From Thaumarchaeota archaeon casp-thauma4 (GTDB lineage Archaea > Thermoproteota > Nitrososphaeria > Nitrososphaerales > Nitrosopumilaceae), in contig LFEZ01000017.1 of assembly GCA_001510295.1 (NCBI GenBank), forward strand, positions 1 to 58,316: 58,316 nucleotides of DNA. Reading direction: 5' to 3'. The notes under the pieces are model-generated. The model was given only the letters and a program-made list of their open reading frames with translations. It was not told the DNA's origin and made no database searches. This document shows positions 18,080 to 27,094 of the stretch, in pieces; position 1 is the stretch's first letter, and each line of letters starts with the position of its first letter. A program made the translations under genes and the position numbers.

Positions 18080-18558
18080 TTGGTAATGTAATAAAATATG
18101 AACGGGATAACATTGACACTGATGTTATAATTCCTGGAACATATCTGAAAATCCATGATTATAATGAATTAGCAACACATGCAATGGAAGGACTTGATCC
18201 TGAATTCCCATCAAAGGTTAAAGATGGTGATTTCATTGTCGCAGGAAAAAATTTTGGTTGTGGCTCTTCAAGAGAACATGCACCAATTGCACTGTCGACA
18301 TGTGGAATAAAGGCAGTAATTGCCATATCTTTTGCAAGAATATTTTATAGGAATTCTGTCGATGGTGCATTTTTACTTCCAATAGAAGTTGATGATGAAA
18401 CATATCGCAAAATAGCAAATTCTGATCAACTAGAAATCAATATTGAAAAAAATGAGATAAAAAACATCACAAAAAATGAAACATATGCTATGAAGCCTTT
18501 CTCAGAAATAATAGCAAAAATTATTGCTGCTGGTGGTCTTTTCAAATATAAAAAGTGA
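18076..18558 (+). CDS. Archaeal-type homoaconitase / isopropylmalate dehydratase small subunit
   Basis: Swivel-domain subunit, 160 residues, starting at TTG that overlaps the large-subunit stop (18076-18079). Signatures are DNIDTDVIIPGTYL and KNFGCGSSREHAPIAL. The residues after IIPGTYL (here K-I) belong to the loop that in Methanocaldococcus distinguishes homoaconitase from isopropylmalate isomerase. A basic residue there leans towards homoaconitase, but this is weak. Nine nt separate it from the second large subunit. Confidence 0.84.
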   Translation: MIGNVIKYERDNIDTDVIIPGTYLKIHDYNELATHAMEGLDPEFPSKVKDGDFIVAGKNFGCGSSREHAPIALSTCGIKAVIAISFARIFYRNSVDGAFLLPIEVDDETYRKIANSDQLEINIEKNEIKNITKNETYAMKPFSEIIAKIIAAGGLFKYKK

Positions 18559-18567
18559 ATATGATAA

Positions 18568-19977
18568 ATGAGTGAAACATTATTTGAGAAAATTTGGAAT
18601 TCTCATGTTGTAGTTGAAAGAGAAAACGAACCTTCGTTAATTTACATTGATCGTCATCTAATTCATGAAGTAACATCTCCTCAGGCTTTTGATGGATTAC
18701 GTGCTAATCATAGAACTGTTCGACGTCGAGATCTAACTGTGGCTACTATTGATCATAATGTTCCTACCACTGATAGAAGTTTACCAATGATTGATGAAAC
18801 TTCTTCAATACAAATTAAAACTTTGGAAAAAAACTGTAAGGATTTTGGAATAAAGCTATTTGGAATTAATGATCCTAATCAAGGAATTGTACATGTTATA
18901 GGACCACAATTAGGAATAACTTTACCTGGTAGTACAATTGTATGTGGTGATAGCCATACATCGACACAAGGTGCATTTGGTGCCTTTGCATTTGGTATTG
19001 GAACAAGTGAAGTTGAACATACTCTTGCAACTCAAACACTTTGGCTTGAAAAACCAAAAACCTTTGAAATTTTAGCCACAGGTAAGCGTAAAAATCCCTT
19101 TGCAGTAACATCTAAGGACATAATTCTAAGTATTATCAAACAGATTGGAACTGATGGCGGTACTGGTCATGTATTAGAATATCGTGGTGATGCAATTAGT
19201 GATTTATCGATGGAACAACGAATGACAATTTGTAATATGTCTATTGAGGCTGGTTCTAGAGCTGGTCTAATCGCACCTGATGAAAAAACATTTGACTATC
19301 TCAATAATAGAAAGTATACGCCAAAAAACTATGATGAATTAGTTGACGATTGGAAAAATAACCTAATATCTGATGCTAATTCAAAATTTGATAAAAGTTT
19401 TACAATTGATGTAAATAAAATTGAACCGCAAGTAAGTTGGGGAACAAATCCTGCGATGGTATCTGATGTAACGGGAAAAATTCCTACTCCTGAAGAATTT
19501 GGTCAGAATAATGAAATACAAATTGAAAGTGCAAAAAAGGCATTATTGTATATGGATCTAAAACCTGATACTCCAATTGTAGAAATTTCAATTGACAGAG
19601 TTTTCATTGGTTCTTGTACAAATGCACGTTTAGAAGATTTGAAGGATGCTGCAGAAATTGTAAAAGGTAAAGCAATTAATTCCAATGTTTGTGCAATGGT
19701 TGTTCCAGGCTCACAAATGGTTAAACTTGAAGCTGAAAAATTAGGATTAGATAAAATTTTTAAAGATGCAAATTTTGAGTGGAGAGAATCTGGTTGTAGT
19801 ATGTGTCTTGGAATGAATCCTGATATTTTAAAACCTGGTGAACGTTGTGCTAGCACATCTAATAGAAATTTTGAAGGAAGACAAGGCTCTGGAGGTAGAA
19901 CTCATCTTGTAAGTCCTGTCATGGCTGCTGCATCTGCTATTGCTGGTCATTTTGTTGATGTTAGAGAGTGGTGTTAA
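18568..19977 (+). CDS. leuC: 3-isopropylmalate dehydratase large subunit (bacterial type)
   Basis: Isomerises 2- to 3-isopropylmalate in leucine synthesis together with LeuD. 469 residues, matching bacterial LeuC rather than the 420-residue archaeal type. Signatures are [51 protein letters not shown] and [13 protein letters not shown] with the Fe-S cysteines. The coding style matches its neighbours, so if it was acquired from bacteria it is an old transfer. Followed after 3 nt by leuD. Confidence 0.94.
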   Translation: MSETLFEKIWNSHVVVERENEPSLIYIDRHLIHEVTSPQAFDGLRANHRTVRRRDLTVATIDHNVPTTDRSLPMIDETSSIQIKTLEKNCKDFGIKLFGINDPNQGIVHVIGPQLGITLPGSTIVCGDSHTSTQGAFGAFAFGIGTSEVEHTLATQTLWLEKPKTFEILATGKRKNPFAVTSKDIILSIIKQIGTDGGTGHVLEYRGDAISDLSMEQRMTICNMSIEAGSRAGLIAPDEKTFDYLNNRKYTPKNYDELVDDWKNNLISDANSKFDKSFTIDVNKIEPQVSWGTNPAMVSDVTGKIPTPEEFGQNNEIQIESAKKALLYMDLKPDTPIVEISIDRVFIGSCTNARLEDLKDAAEIVKGKAINSNVCAMVVPGSQMVKLEAEKLGLDKIFKDANFEWRESGCSMCLGMNPDILKPGERCASTSNRNFEGRQGSGGRTHLVSPVMAAASAIAGHFVDVREWC

Positions 19978-19980
19978 AAT

Positions 19981-20568
19981 TTGAAACCTTTTACAAAAAT
20001 TATTAGCATTATAACTCCATTTGATAATGCAAATGTTGATACGGATCAAATAATCCCTAAACAATTTTTAAAACTAATTACAAAATCTGGATTTGGAAAA
20101 TTTCTTTTCTATGATTGGAGATTTGATCATGATGGACAGAAAAAAAGTGATTTCATATTAAATGATCCAAGATATGAGGATTCTCAAATATTAGTTACAA
20201 ATGAAAATTTTGGTTGTGGCTCTTCAAGAGAACATGCTGTTTGGGCATTGAAAGATTTTGGTTTTAACGTAATCATATCTCCTTCATTTGCAGATATCTT
20301 CTATAGCAATTGCTTCAAAAATGGTATTTTACCTATAATCTTAGATATTGAAAAAATTAAAAAATTATTGCAATATGCTGATAAAATTGAACTTGATTTA
20401 GCCTCTCAAAAAATCACTTTCGGTGATGAATCTATAATTTTTAAAATTGATTCTCATAGGAAAATCAGATTATTGGAAGGACTAGATGATATTGATCTTA
20501 CTCTCAAAGAAGATGAAAAAATAGAATATTTTGAAAAAAATTCTACCATAGTGTCAATTTTTGATTAA
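19981..20568 (+). CDS. leuD: 3-isopropylmalate dehydratase small subunit (bacterial type)
   Basis: Partner of the 469-aa LeuC. 195 residues starting at TTG, 3 nt after leuC. Signatures are NVDTDQIIPKQFLKLI, GFGKFLFYDWRFD and NFGCGSSREHAVWAL, the typical bacterial LeuD pattern. Last gene of the four-gene operon; converges with rps9. Confidence 0.92.
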   Translation: MKPFTKIISIITPFDNANVDTDQIIPKQFLKLITKSGFGKFLFYDWRFDHDGQKKSDFILNDPRYEDSQILVTNENFGCGSSREHAVWALKDFGFNVIISPSFADIFYSNCFKNGILPIILDIEKIKKLLQYADKIELDLASQKITFGDESIIFKIDSHRKIRLLEGLDDIDLTLKEDEKIEYFEKNSTIVSIFD

Positions 20569-20593
20569 ACACAAAATTTTTTTACTGTTATAA

Positions 20594-21043
20594 CTATCTG
20601 TATGATTTTTGTTTTCTTCTTCTTGCACTAGGGCCACCAAATTTCTTTGGTTCTTTTCTTCTTGCATCTCCGCTGATCAAATATTTATCATACTCTGCAA
20701 TTTTTTCTTTTATTTGCTGACGTGTTGTTTTATTAAATGGATGATCTTTTGGTTCTTTCTTAGATTTTGTCCAACCAATTAAAGCTCTTGTCATTGCAGT
20801 AGCAGATGCGTATGCTTGTCCCATGAAACCTCCGCCTCTAACTCTGATTGAAATATCGACTTTATCTCTAATTTCTTCACCAATTATTTCTAATGGTGCT
20901 AGAATTACTTCTCTTGAAGCTTCTGGCTCAATCATTTCAAGTGGAATATTATTAATTCTAACTTTTCCTACCCCTTTTGTGATGTATACGTGTGCACTAG
21001 ATGTTTTTCTTGATGCATAGTAAATCTCTGTCTTAGGAATCAA
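20594..21043 (-). CDS. rps9: Small ribosomal subunit protein uS9
   Basis: 30S head protein whose C-terminal tail reaches the P-site tRNA. 149 residues. Signatures are the N-terminal YYASRKTSSAHVYITKGVG, RGGGFMGQAYASATAMTRAL and the terminal PSARRRKQKSYR. The last Arg is the residue that contacts tRNA in the family. Overlaps uL13 by 4 nt in the conserved eL18-uL13-uS9 operon. Confidence 0.95.
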   Translation of the reverse strand: MIPKTEIYYASRKTSSAHVYITKGVGKVRINNIPLEMIEPEASREVILAPLEIIGEEIRDKVDISIRVRGGGFMGQAYASATAMTRALIGWTKSKKEPKDHPFNKTTRQQIKEKIAEYDKYLISGDARRKEPKKFGGPSARRRKQKSYR

Positions 21044-21534
21044 AAGTTAGTTCCTCCGATGTATCTGCTAATTTCTGCCATTGTTGTATAAGTTGATGAT
21101 TCATGTCTTATCTTTGCTTTCTCAAATTGAATTTTTTCTAAACCTTTTACTTCTTTTGGAACTCCAATGTAAGTTCTTAATCGTGTCAAATCAGTTTTTC
21201 CAGATGGTTTGTCCTCGTATGGAAGCATTCCTCTAATCATTCTCGCAATTATTGTATCTGGTCTTCTAGGATGGTATGGACCATGCTTTGGATGTATGAC
21301 GCTATGAATTTTCAAAAAGTCTTCATACTCTCCGATAATACTTGATTTTTTTCCACTCATCATAATTTTATCACAATTGACAATTGTAACTCTATTTCCT
21401 TTTCTCAATAATTTTGCGACATTTGATGCAAGTCTACCTGCAATCAAGTTTGTACCATCGACAACTAATGGTTTACTCAAGTCTATGACTTGTTGTTGTT
21501 CGGTTTGAGAATGTCTGTTATTCCAATTAGCCAA
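21040..21534 (-). CDS. rpl13: Large ribosomal subunit protein uL13
   Basis: 50S protein, 164 residues. Signatures are VVDGTNLIAGRLASNVAKLL, YHPRRPDTIIARMIRGMLP and the C-terminal IGGTNF-like end. It has a Gln-rich N-terminal extension of about 18 residues. Overlaps eL18 by 8 nt and uS9 by 4 nt. Confidence 0.95.
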   Translation of the reverse strand: MANWNNRHSQTEQQQVIDLSKPLVVDGTNLIAGRLASNVAKLLRKGNRVTIVNCDKIMMSGKKSSIIGEYEDFLKIHSVIHPKHGPYHPRRPDTIIARMIRGMLPYEDKPSGKTDLTRLRTYIGVPKEVKGLEKIQFEKAKIRHESSTYTTMAEISRYIGGTNF

Positions 21535-21874
21535 TTATTTTAACTCCTTTACCGGTTGGATATTTTTCTATCATTTCTGAAAATTCTAAAACTTCTCCAC
21601 CTGACTCTATAATTTTTTTTGCAGCAGAATTTGAAATAGATACTGATGAAACAGAAACTTTGTGTGAAATATTCCCTGTTCCTAAAATTTTACCGGTAAT
21701 AACTATGGCATTTCCATCTTCTGTTGTTTTATTAATTCTGGTAAGATTTACGGTTTTTTGATTTGATCTTGATTTTTGAATATATTCTGCAACTTTTGCC
21801 CAAATTGGGGCGTCATTTTCTTTAGATGCTTTCTTCAAGGTTTTTAGCATATTTACTTTAGCTTGTGTTACCAT
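21527..21874 (-). CDS. rpl18e: Large ribosomal subunit protein eL18
   Basis: Archaeal/eukaryotic 50S protein, 115 residues. Signatures are NLTRINKTTEDGNAIVITGK and GTGNISHKVSVSSVSISNSA, with a GKGVKIIG end. It is 39 nt downstream of Rpo3 and first in the run of three ribosomal genes. Confidence 0.93.
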   Translation of the reverse strand: MVTQAKVNMLKTLKKASKENDAPIWAKVAEYIQKSRSNQKTVNLTRINKTTEDGNAIVITGKILGTGNISHKVSVSSVSISNSAAKKIIESGGEVLEFSEMIEKYPTGKGVKIIG

Positions 21875-21913
21875 AAGTCAAATCGCCATTTTACCCAAAT
21901 ATAATATGATGTC

Positions 21914-22516
21914 TTACTTGATTTCTGATATGAATGTCTTAAATTCATATAATTTAGTTGATAATTGTTCTACACTTGATAATATGATGTGTTTTGGGTT
22001 GAGTGCTCCTGTTGATTCCACTGTCAAGATCTTTTCGTCATCTTTATCAGTATCAGTTAATGTTGCAACGTTTGCTGAATTCCATCGTGCATGTTCCGTT
22101 CCTTTGCCTAATCTTGCATATGCTTCAAATTTTATTGATTGACCTGGTGCAAGAGTAACTATTGGAATGTCATTTGAAGTAGGAACAACACTTTGATCTT
22201 GTGATTTCAATTCACCTGAAAAAATTGTTCTTGTTTCATCTGAAACTCCTGAATCTAATGTAAGCATGATTTTATCATTTTCATTTCCGTCTTTAGATGC
22301 ACTAAAATCTGTTTTTAATGGAATTAAACCCACTCTGTGAGCTATGCCTTCATCTGCTATAACTGATGAATTTTCTAAAATATCAATACTTTCAACTGCA
22401 TAAATTGGAACTCCATTCAAACAAATTCTTCTTAATGCATTTGTATATTGAAGTGGTACGCCCTTTATCTTTACAGATACTTTTTCATCATTTTCATTGG
22501 TAATTTCTAGAGACAA
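21914..22516 (-). CDS. rpo3: RNA polymerase subunit Rpo3 (RpoD)
   Basis: Alpha-like assembly subunit of archaeal RNA polymerase, partner of Rpo11. 200 residues. The signature helix LQYTNALRRICLNGVPIYAVE (split: LQYTNALRR, ICLNGVPIYAVE) lies near residues 22-42. The C-terminal dimerisation part contains NPKHIILSSVEQLSTKL. It is shorter than Fe-S-domain versions from methanogens, with no ferredoxin-like insert. Standard position ahead of eL18-uL13-uS9. Divergent from SBDS. Confidence 0.94.
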   Translation of the reverse strand: MSLEITNENDEKVSVKIKGVPLQYTNALRRICLNGVPIYAVESIDILENSSVIADEGIAHRVGLIPLKTDFSASKDGNENDKIMLTLDSGVSDETRTIFSGELKSQDQSVVPTSNDIPIVTLAPGQSIKFEAYARLGKGTEHARWNSANVATLTDTDKDDEKILTVESTGALNPKHIILSSVEQLSTKLYEFKTFISEIK

Positions 22517-22569
22517 ATCTTAATCAAAAAATAGTATGTAGTAATAAAAATGTAGACTTATTTCATCAG

Positions 22570-22580
22570 AGATAAATACG
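22570..22580 (+). promoter_or_regulatory. TATA-like box of the SBDS-exosome superoperon
   Basis: AGATAAATACG is centred about 27 nt before the SBDS ATG at 22602, consistent with a leaderless transcript. Called by eye. Confidence 0.4.
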
Positions 22581-22601
22581 AATTGCTTTGATCTATTCAA
22601 T

Positions 22602-23288
22602 ATGGACAAAGTCACCATTGTAAAATACAGTTATGCAAGCGAAAAATTTGAGATTTTGGTAAAGCCTGATCCTGCATTTGATTACAAATTAGGTAAAATT
22701 TCTGAAATATCAAAAATCTTAATCTCTGATGAAATCTACACTGATTCGGGAAAAGGAACACGTGCATCAAATGAGTTACTTGTTAAAGTCTTCAAAACAG
22801 TAAATACTACAAAAATAGCTGAAATAATAATGCAAAAAGGTGAACTAAATCTTAACGTCGAACAAAGAAAAAAGATGACTTCTGATAAACGAAAACAAAT
22901 CATCACTTTCATTGCCAAAACATATGTTGATCCAAAAACACACCTTCCACATCCTCCATTAAGAATTGAACAAGCAATGATTGACGGTCGTGTCTCTGTA
23001 GATCCTTTCAAAAATACTGATGAACAAATTAAAGATATTGTTGAAAAATTAAGACCTATAATCCCAATGAAAACTGAAAACATAATTCTTGAAATATCTG
23101 TGCCAGCACAATATGTTGCACAGTCATACACTGTTTTAAAATCTACTGGAAGTTTGAAAAAAGAAGATTGGCAACCAAATGGTTCATTGAAAGCGATACT
23201 TGAAATACCTGCTGCCGCAAGACCAAACGTGATAGATAGACTAGGTGCAATTACAAAAGGTACTGCTAACGTTGAGGTACAAAAATGA
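22602..23288 (+). CDS. Ribosome maturation protein SBDS
   Basis: Archaeal Sdo1/SBDS homologue, linked to 60S maturation in eukaryotes. 228 residues with three domains. The N-terminal FYSH domain (YSYASEKFEILVKPDPAFD, VFKTVNTTKIAEIIM) covers about residues 8-90. A middle helical domain carries KTYVDPKTHLPHPPLRIEQAM, here split by function around YVDPKTHLPHP. The third is a C-terminal ferredoxin-like domain. First gene of the archaeal exosome superoperon; overlaps rrp4 by 4 nt. Confidence 0.94.
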   Translation: MDKVTIVKYSYASEKFEILVKPDPAFDYKLGKISEISKILISDEIYTDSGKGTRASNELLVKVFKTVNTTKIAEIIMQKGELNLNVEQRKKMTSDKRKQIITFIAKTYVDPKTHLPHPPLRIEQAMIDGRVSVDPFKNTDEQIKDIVEKLRPIIPMKTENIILEISVPAQYVAQSYTVLKSTGSLKKEDWQPNGSLKAILEIPAAARPNVIDRLGAITKGTANVEVQK

Positions 23289-23965
23289 GTAGTGAAAGAA
23301 AACGCCATGTAATTCCTGGTGAAGTAATAACATCTGGTCCTTATAGAGCTGAACAAAATACCATTCAAGTCGGAGATAATATTGTGGCAACTATCGTTGG
23401 TTTATCTGACATACAGGATGGTAGTGTTAGAGTAATACCACTTACTGGCGGTTACATGCCAAAAGACGACGATTTGGTAATTGGAAAAATTATATCACAC
23501 TCTTCGTTATCTTGGACTGCAAACATCAATTCTTGTTATGTTGGAATGCTTCCTGCTAGTGATGTTTTTGGTAGAGATTATTCATCAAGCGCTGATGATA
23601 TGACTGCAAAATTAGCTAAAGGTGATTTAATTGCTGCAAGAATTGTAAATTTTGATAAAACTCGTGATCCTCTTATTACAATTAGTGGACGTGAATTAGG
23701 TAAGATTGATTCAGGTGAATTAATAAAAATATCTCCAAATAAAGTACCACGATTAATTGGTAAACGTGGTTCAATGATACAAATGATTGAATCATCAACT
23801 AATAGTCAAGTTACTATTGGTCAAAATGGATTGCTTGTTGTTTCCTCAGAAGATCCAAATGGATTATTAAAGGCAATAAGGGCAATTGAATTGATCGAAG
23901 AAAAGGCACATGTTGCAAATTTAACTGATCAAGTTAGTGAAATGTTGGAATCAAAAAGTGAATAA
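23285..23965 (+). CDS. rrp4: Exosome complex RNA-binding protein Rrp4
   Basis: Cap subunit of the archaeal exosome that feeds RNA to the Rrp41/42 ring. 226 residues. N-terminal domain (VIPGEVITSGPYR), an S1 domain around GKIISHSSLSWTANINS, and a KH domain with ISPNKVPRLIGKRGSMIQMI (about 155-174). ATG overlaps the SBDS stop by 4 nt and rrp41 follows after 2 nt. Confidence 0.95.
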   Translation: MSSERKRHVIPGEVITSGPYRAEQNTIQVGDNIVATIVGLSDIQDGSVRVIPLTGGYMPKDDDLVIGKIISHSSLSWTANINSCYVGMLPASDVFGRDYSSSADDMTAKLAKGDLIAARIVNFDKTRDPLITISGRELGKIDSGELIKISPNKVPRLIGKRGSMIQMIESSTNSQVTIGQNGLLVVSSEDPNGLLKAIRAIELIEEKAHVANLTDQVSEMLESKSE

Positions 23966-23967
23966 AA

Positions 23968-24699
23968 ATGGGTGGAAGAGACACAAATATTGTATTATTA
24001 GATGAAAACGGAATTCGTTGTGACGGGCGCAAAGTCAACGAAACCCGAAAAGTTACCATCAAAGCAGGAGTTTTAAAAAATGCTAATGGTTCTGCATATA
24101 TTGAATTTGGTGATAACAAAATTCTCGTAGGTGTATATGGTCCTAGAGATGTTCATCCAAAACACATGTCTGATACAGACACAGGAATTTTACGTTGTAG
24201 ATATCATATGGTACCATTTTCTGTAGAAGAAAGAAAAAATCCTGCACCATCAAGAAGAGAAATTGAAATTAGTAAAGTCATCAAAGAAGCATTAGAACCT
24301 GCAGTTATGTTAAAAGAATTTCCTAGAACTGCAGTTGATGTTTACATGGAAGTCTTACAAGCAGATGGTGGTTCAAGATGTGCTGCATTAACCGGTGCAT
24401 CTGTTGCATTAGCTGATGCAGGAATTCCTATGCGTGATTTGGTAGCAGGGTGTGCTGCAGGTAAAGCTGCTGATGCAATAATATTGGATGTAAATAATGA
24501 AGAAGATCAAGCAGGTCAGGCAGATCTCCCAATTGGCTATATGCCAAATTTGAAAAAGATTACCTTATTACAATTAGACGGTGTATTGACCCTTGAAGAG
24601 TATAAACAGTGTATTGAAATTGGAATTGATGGCTGTAACCAAGTCTATGAAATACAGAAAAAAGCATTGCAAGATAAATTCTTTCCAAGTGGTGAATAA
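23968..24699 (+). CDS. rrp41: Exosome catalytic subunit Rrp41
   Basis: RNase PH-fold subunit carrying the phosphorolytic 3'-5' exonuclease site. 243 residues. Visible are IRCDGRKVNETRKVTIKAGV near residues 10-30, VYGPRDVHPKHM, RCRYHMVPFSVEERK and ADGGSRCAALTGASVALADA (active-site region). Two nt separate it from rrp4 and from rrp42. Confidence 0.95.
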   Translation: MGGRDTNIVLLDENGIRCDGRKVNETRKVTIKAGVLKNANGSAYIEFGDNKILVGVYGPRDVHPKHMSDTDTGILRCRYHMVPFSVEERKNPAPSRREIEISKVIKEALEPAVMLKEFPRTAVDVYMEVLQADGGSRCAALTGASVALADAGIPMRDLVAGCAAGKAADAIILDVNNEEDQAGQADLPIGYMPNLKKITLLQLDGVLTLEEYKQCIEIGIDGCNQVYEIQKKALQDKFFPSGE

Positions 24700-24701
24700 T
24701 A

Positions 24702-25520
24702 GTGAGTGACGGCTTAATTATTGATCAATTAAAGAAGACTCAGATTCTTGAATTACTACAAGACGGTAAACGTGTAGATGGCCGTCAATTTGATGAACCA
24801 CGACAATTGACTATTGACATTGGTGTAATTCCAAAAGCTGAAGGTTCAGCACGTGTAAGACTTGGTGATACTGAAGTTGTCGCTGGAGTAAAAATTCAAC
24901 CTGAACGTCCATTTCCAGATACTGGAGATAAAGGAATGTTAATTTGTACTGCAGAAATTTTACCAATTGCACATCCAACTGCAGAAACTGGTCCGCCACA
25001 ACCTGATGTTGTTGAATTGGCAAGAGTTACTGATAGAGGAATAAGAGAAAGTGGAATGTTGGATATGAAACAACTTGTTTTAGAAAAAGACAAATCTGTA
25101 ATTGGTATATTTTGTGATAATGCTGTAACTGATCATGATGGCAATCTATTTGATGCATGTTCGTATGCATCAACTGCTGCAATAAATTCATGTAAAATTC
25201 CTAAATATGAAATGCAAGATGAAAAACCTGTTAAAATTGAAGGTGAATTTACCGAACCTCCTATTACAACCTTGCCCGTATCTGTAACAATGGCGAAAAT
25301 TGGTGATTTCATTTTAGTTGATCCTACTATCGAAGAATGGAGCATAATGGATGCAAGAATTACAATTACATCTAATTCTGACGGAAACGTGGTTGCACTT
25401 CAAAAAGGCGGCTCTGATGGATTCACTCAAGAGGAATTAATCAAATGTGCTGAATTATCTATTAAAGTCGGAAGTAAAATACGAGAGATTATAAAACAAT
25501 CAAAATTACGTGGTAATTAG
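24702..25520 (+). CDS. rrp42: Exosome subunit Rrp42
   Basis: Non-catalytic RNase PH-fold partner that alternates with Rrp41 in the hexameric ring. 272 residues, starting at GTG 2 nt after rrp41. Signatures are DGRQFDEPRQLTIDIGVIPK and EGSARVRLGDTEVVAGVK, with LFDACSYASTAAINSCKIP in the second half. It lacks the catalytic Asp pattern seen in Rrp41, as expected. Confidence 0.95.
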   Translation: MSDGLIIDQLKKTQILELLQDGKRVDGRQFDEPRQLTIDIGVIPKAEGSARVRLGDTEVVAGVKIQPERPFPDTGDKGMLICTAEILPIAHPTAETGPPQPDVVELARVTDRGIRESGMLDMKQLVLEKDKSVIGIFCDNAVTDHDGNLFDACSYASTAAINSCKIPKYEMQDEKPVKIEGEFTEPPITTLPVSVTMAKIGDFILVDPTIEEWSIMDARITITSNSDGNVVALQKGGSDGFTQEELIKCAELSIKVGSKIREIIKQSKLRGN

Positions 25521-25521
25521 A

Positions 25522-25731
25522 ATGCCACAAAAAAATATTGTATTAAAAGGACTTGGTGCTAAATATGGAATCAAACATAGAAAATCATTTACACAAGTCC
25601 ATCATTTGATGAAGCAAAAAAGAAAATGTCCTGAATGTGGTGGTTCTATAATTCGTGAAGCAGTTGGAATTTGGACTTGTAAAAAATGTGGAATCAAAAT
25701 AGCTGGAACCGCATATGACCTTAAACTTTAG
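25522..25731 (+). CDS. rpl37ae: Large ribosomal subunit protein eL43 (L37Ae)
   Basis: 50S zinc-ribbon protein. From ATG 25522, one base after the rrp42 stop, it is 69 residues. The ribbon is CPECGGSIIREAVGIWTCKKC with ligands CPEC and CKKC. The upstream GTG would add four residues and overlap rrp42, so the ATG is preferred. Overlaps pcc1 by 17 nt. Confidence 0.93.
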   Translation: MPQKNIVLKGLGAKYGIKHRKSFTQVHHLMKQKRKCPECGGSIIREAVGIWTCKKCGIKIAGTAYDLKL

Positions 25732-25960
25732 TGCTAAAATCCAGTTTTCTTCAGACAACGAAAATAAATCAATTTATGATTCACTTAACACTGATAATGA
25801 GTTCTACCCTGAAAATCCTACAAAAACAAAAATCTCTCTTGATAAAGAAATTTTAATTGAACTTGAATCGCACCATTTACCTCATTTGCGTGCAAATTTA
25901 AATTCCATATTACGCCTGTTACAGGCATCTTACAATACAATAATCTCTGTAAAGACATAA
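25715..25960 (+). CDS. pcc1: KEOPS complex subunit Pcc1
   Basis: Small subunit of KEOPS, which makes the t6A37 modification of ANN-decoding tRNAs. 81 residues. The pattern of a beta strand, helix and the final ANLNSILRLLQASYNTIISV fits Pcc1/Lage-type dimerisation. Its ATG lies inside the eL43 reading frame (17-nt overlap). The rpo12/rpoP gene often found between eL43 and Pcc1 is not here. Low sequence identity makes this mostly a context and fold call. Confidence 0.78.
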   Translation: MTLNFSAKIQFSSDNENKSIYDSLNTDNEFYPENPTKTKISLDKEILIELESHHLPHLRANLNSILRLLQASYNTIISVKT

Positions 25961-25984
25961 TAAAACAATAATAAATCGTAAATT

Positions 25985-26362
25985 ATGTCTGCAGGACAAC
26001 AAATGCCACCTTGGTTGCAAGAACAAATAGTAAAAATGCAACAATCACAACAAAACCTACAATCAATCTTAATGCAAAAACAACATGTTGCGATGGAAAA
26101 TGCAGAATCTGACAGAGCATTAGAAGAATTAAAAAAAGCATCTGATGATGATCAAGTCTTCAAATATGCAGGTTCAATTTTAATAAAATCTAATAAAAAA
26201 TCTCTAATAGATGAATTAGAAGAAAAAAAAGAGCTGTCTAAAACAAAAACTATTGTATTGGCAAAACAAGAAGAACGACTAAAAACCAGTCTTCAAGAAC
26301 AAGAACAAAAAATTCAAGAGATGTTGAAAAATCCTAATCCACCTAACACTAATAAACCATAA
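25985..26362 (+). CDS. pfdB: Prefoldin beta subunit
   Basis: Jellyfish-shaped chaperone subunit that passes unfolded proteins to the thermosome. 125 residues. Two coiled-coil arms (residues about 15-50 and 75-110) flank a beta-hairpin with VFKYAGSILIKS, the beta-prefoldin hallmark. The N-terminal MPPWLQEQIVKMQQSQQNLQ and Pro/Asn-rich tail are typical of thaumarchaeal versions. End of the exosome superoperon. Confidence 0.9.
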   Translation: MSAGQQMPPWLQEQIVKMQQSQQNLQSILMQKQHVAMENAESDRALEELKKASDDDQVFKYAGSILIKSNKKSLIDELEEKKELSKTKTIVLAKQEERLKTSLQEQEQKIQEMLKNPNPPNTNKP

Positions 26363-26407
26363 TTATAAGACCTTAACAAATTTTAACATAGATTATATTC
26401 AATAATT

Positions 26408-27094
26408 GTGAAAATTGAAGAATTACGAATTATAGTTGATGAAAGGGAGAAAAAGAGTGGAATTCCAAAACTTTTGTCTTCAATTGGCATAAAAACTGAA
26501 ATCAAAACACTTCCGATAGGAGATTATATTGTCGCTCCTGAAACTATAGTAGAAAGAAAAACTATCCGTGATTTACTTTCTTCCATATTTGATGGTCGTT
26601 TATTTGATCAATGTAGTAGACTAACTGAAAATTATCAACATCCAATTTTATTGATAGAGGGAAATGTAGATGAACTTGAAGAATTAACTGATAATCCTCT
26701 AATATTTTATGGTGCGTTATCTACTGTTGCATTGGACTTTAAGATTCCAATAATCCCTACTTCGAGTGCAACACATACTGCCAAACTTTTAGTATCTCTC
26801 TCATCAAGAAAAGAGCTAACAAAAGGACCATTTCTCAAAAAAATTAAAAAATCAAATAATATTGAAAAACAACAACTTTCTGTTTTATGTAGTCTTCCTG
26901 GAGTAGCAGAAAAATCTGCAATCCGTTTGCTAGAAAAATTTGGAACTCCACTTGATGCATTATGTGCATCTGTAACTGAACTTGCAAAAACTCCTGGGTT
27001 AGGAGAGGCGAAAGCCAAAAAAATTAAAAAAATGTTACAAAATAAGAACAAAATCCATAACAAATCTGGTCAAAAAACATTGCACGAATCCTAA
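26408..27094 (+). CDS. XPF/ERCC4-type structure-specific nuclease
   Basis: Cuts branched DNA such as flaps or stalled forks. 228 residues starting at GTG. The N-terminal nuclease domain has VDEREKKSGI, GDYIVAPETIVERKTIRDL (the ERKxxxD motif near residues 45-55) and FDGRLFDQ. The C-terminal tandem helix-hairpin-helix domain has CSLPGVAEKSAIRLLEKFG and TPGLGEAKAKKI. It lacks a helicase domain, so it is the short crenarchaeal/thaumarchaeal XPF type that works with PCNA. Overlaps nob1 3' end convergently by 4 nt. Confidence 0.91.
   Translation: MKIEELRIIVDEREKKSGIPKLLSSIGIKTEIKTLPIGDYIVAPETIVERKTIRDLLSSIFDGRLFDQCSRLTENYQHPILLIEGNVDELEELTDNPLIFYGALSTVALDFKIPIIPTSSATHTAKLLVSLSSRKELTKGPFLKKIKKSNNIEKQQLSVLCSLPGVAEKSAIRLLEKFGTPLDALCASVTELAKTPGLGEAKAKKIKKMLQNKNKIHNKSGQKTLHES

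Noticed and set aside
18568-19977. Recent horizontal transfer of bacterial-type leuC
   Set aside because: Codon use and base composition look like the neighbours, so a recent transfer is not supported; an old one remains possible.
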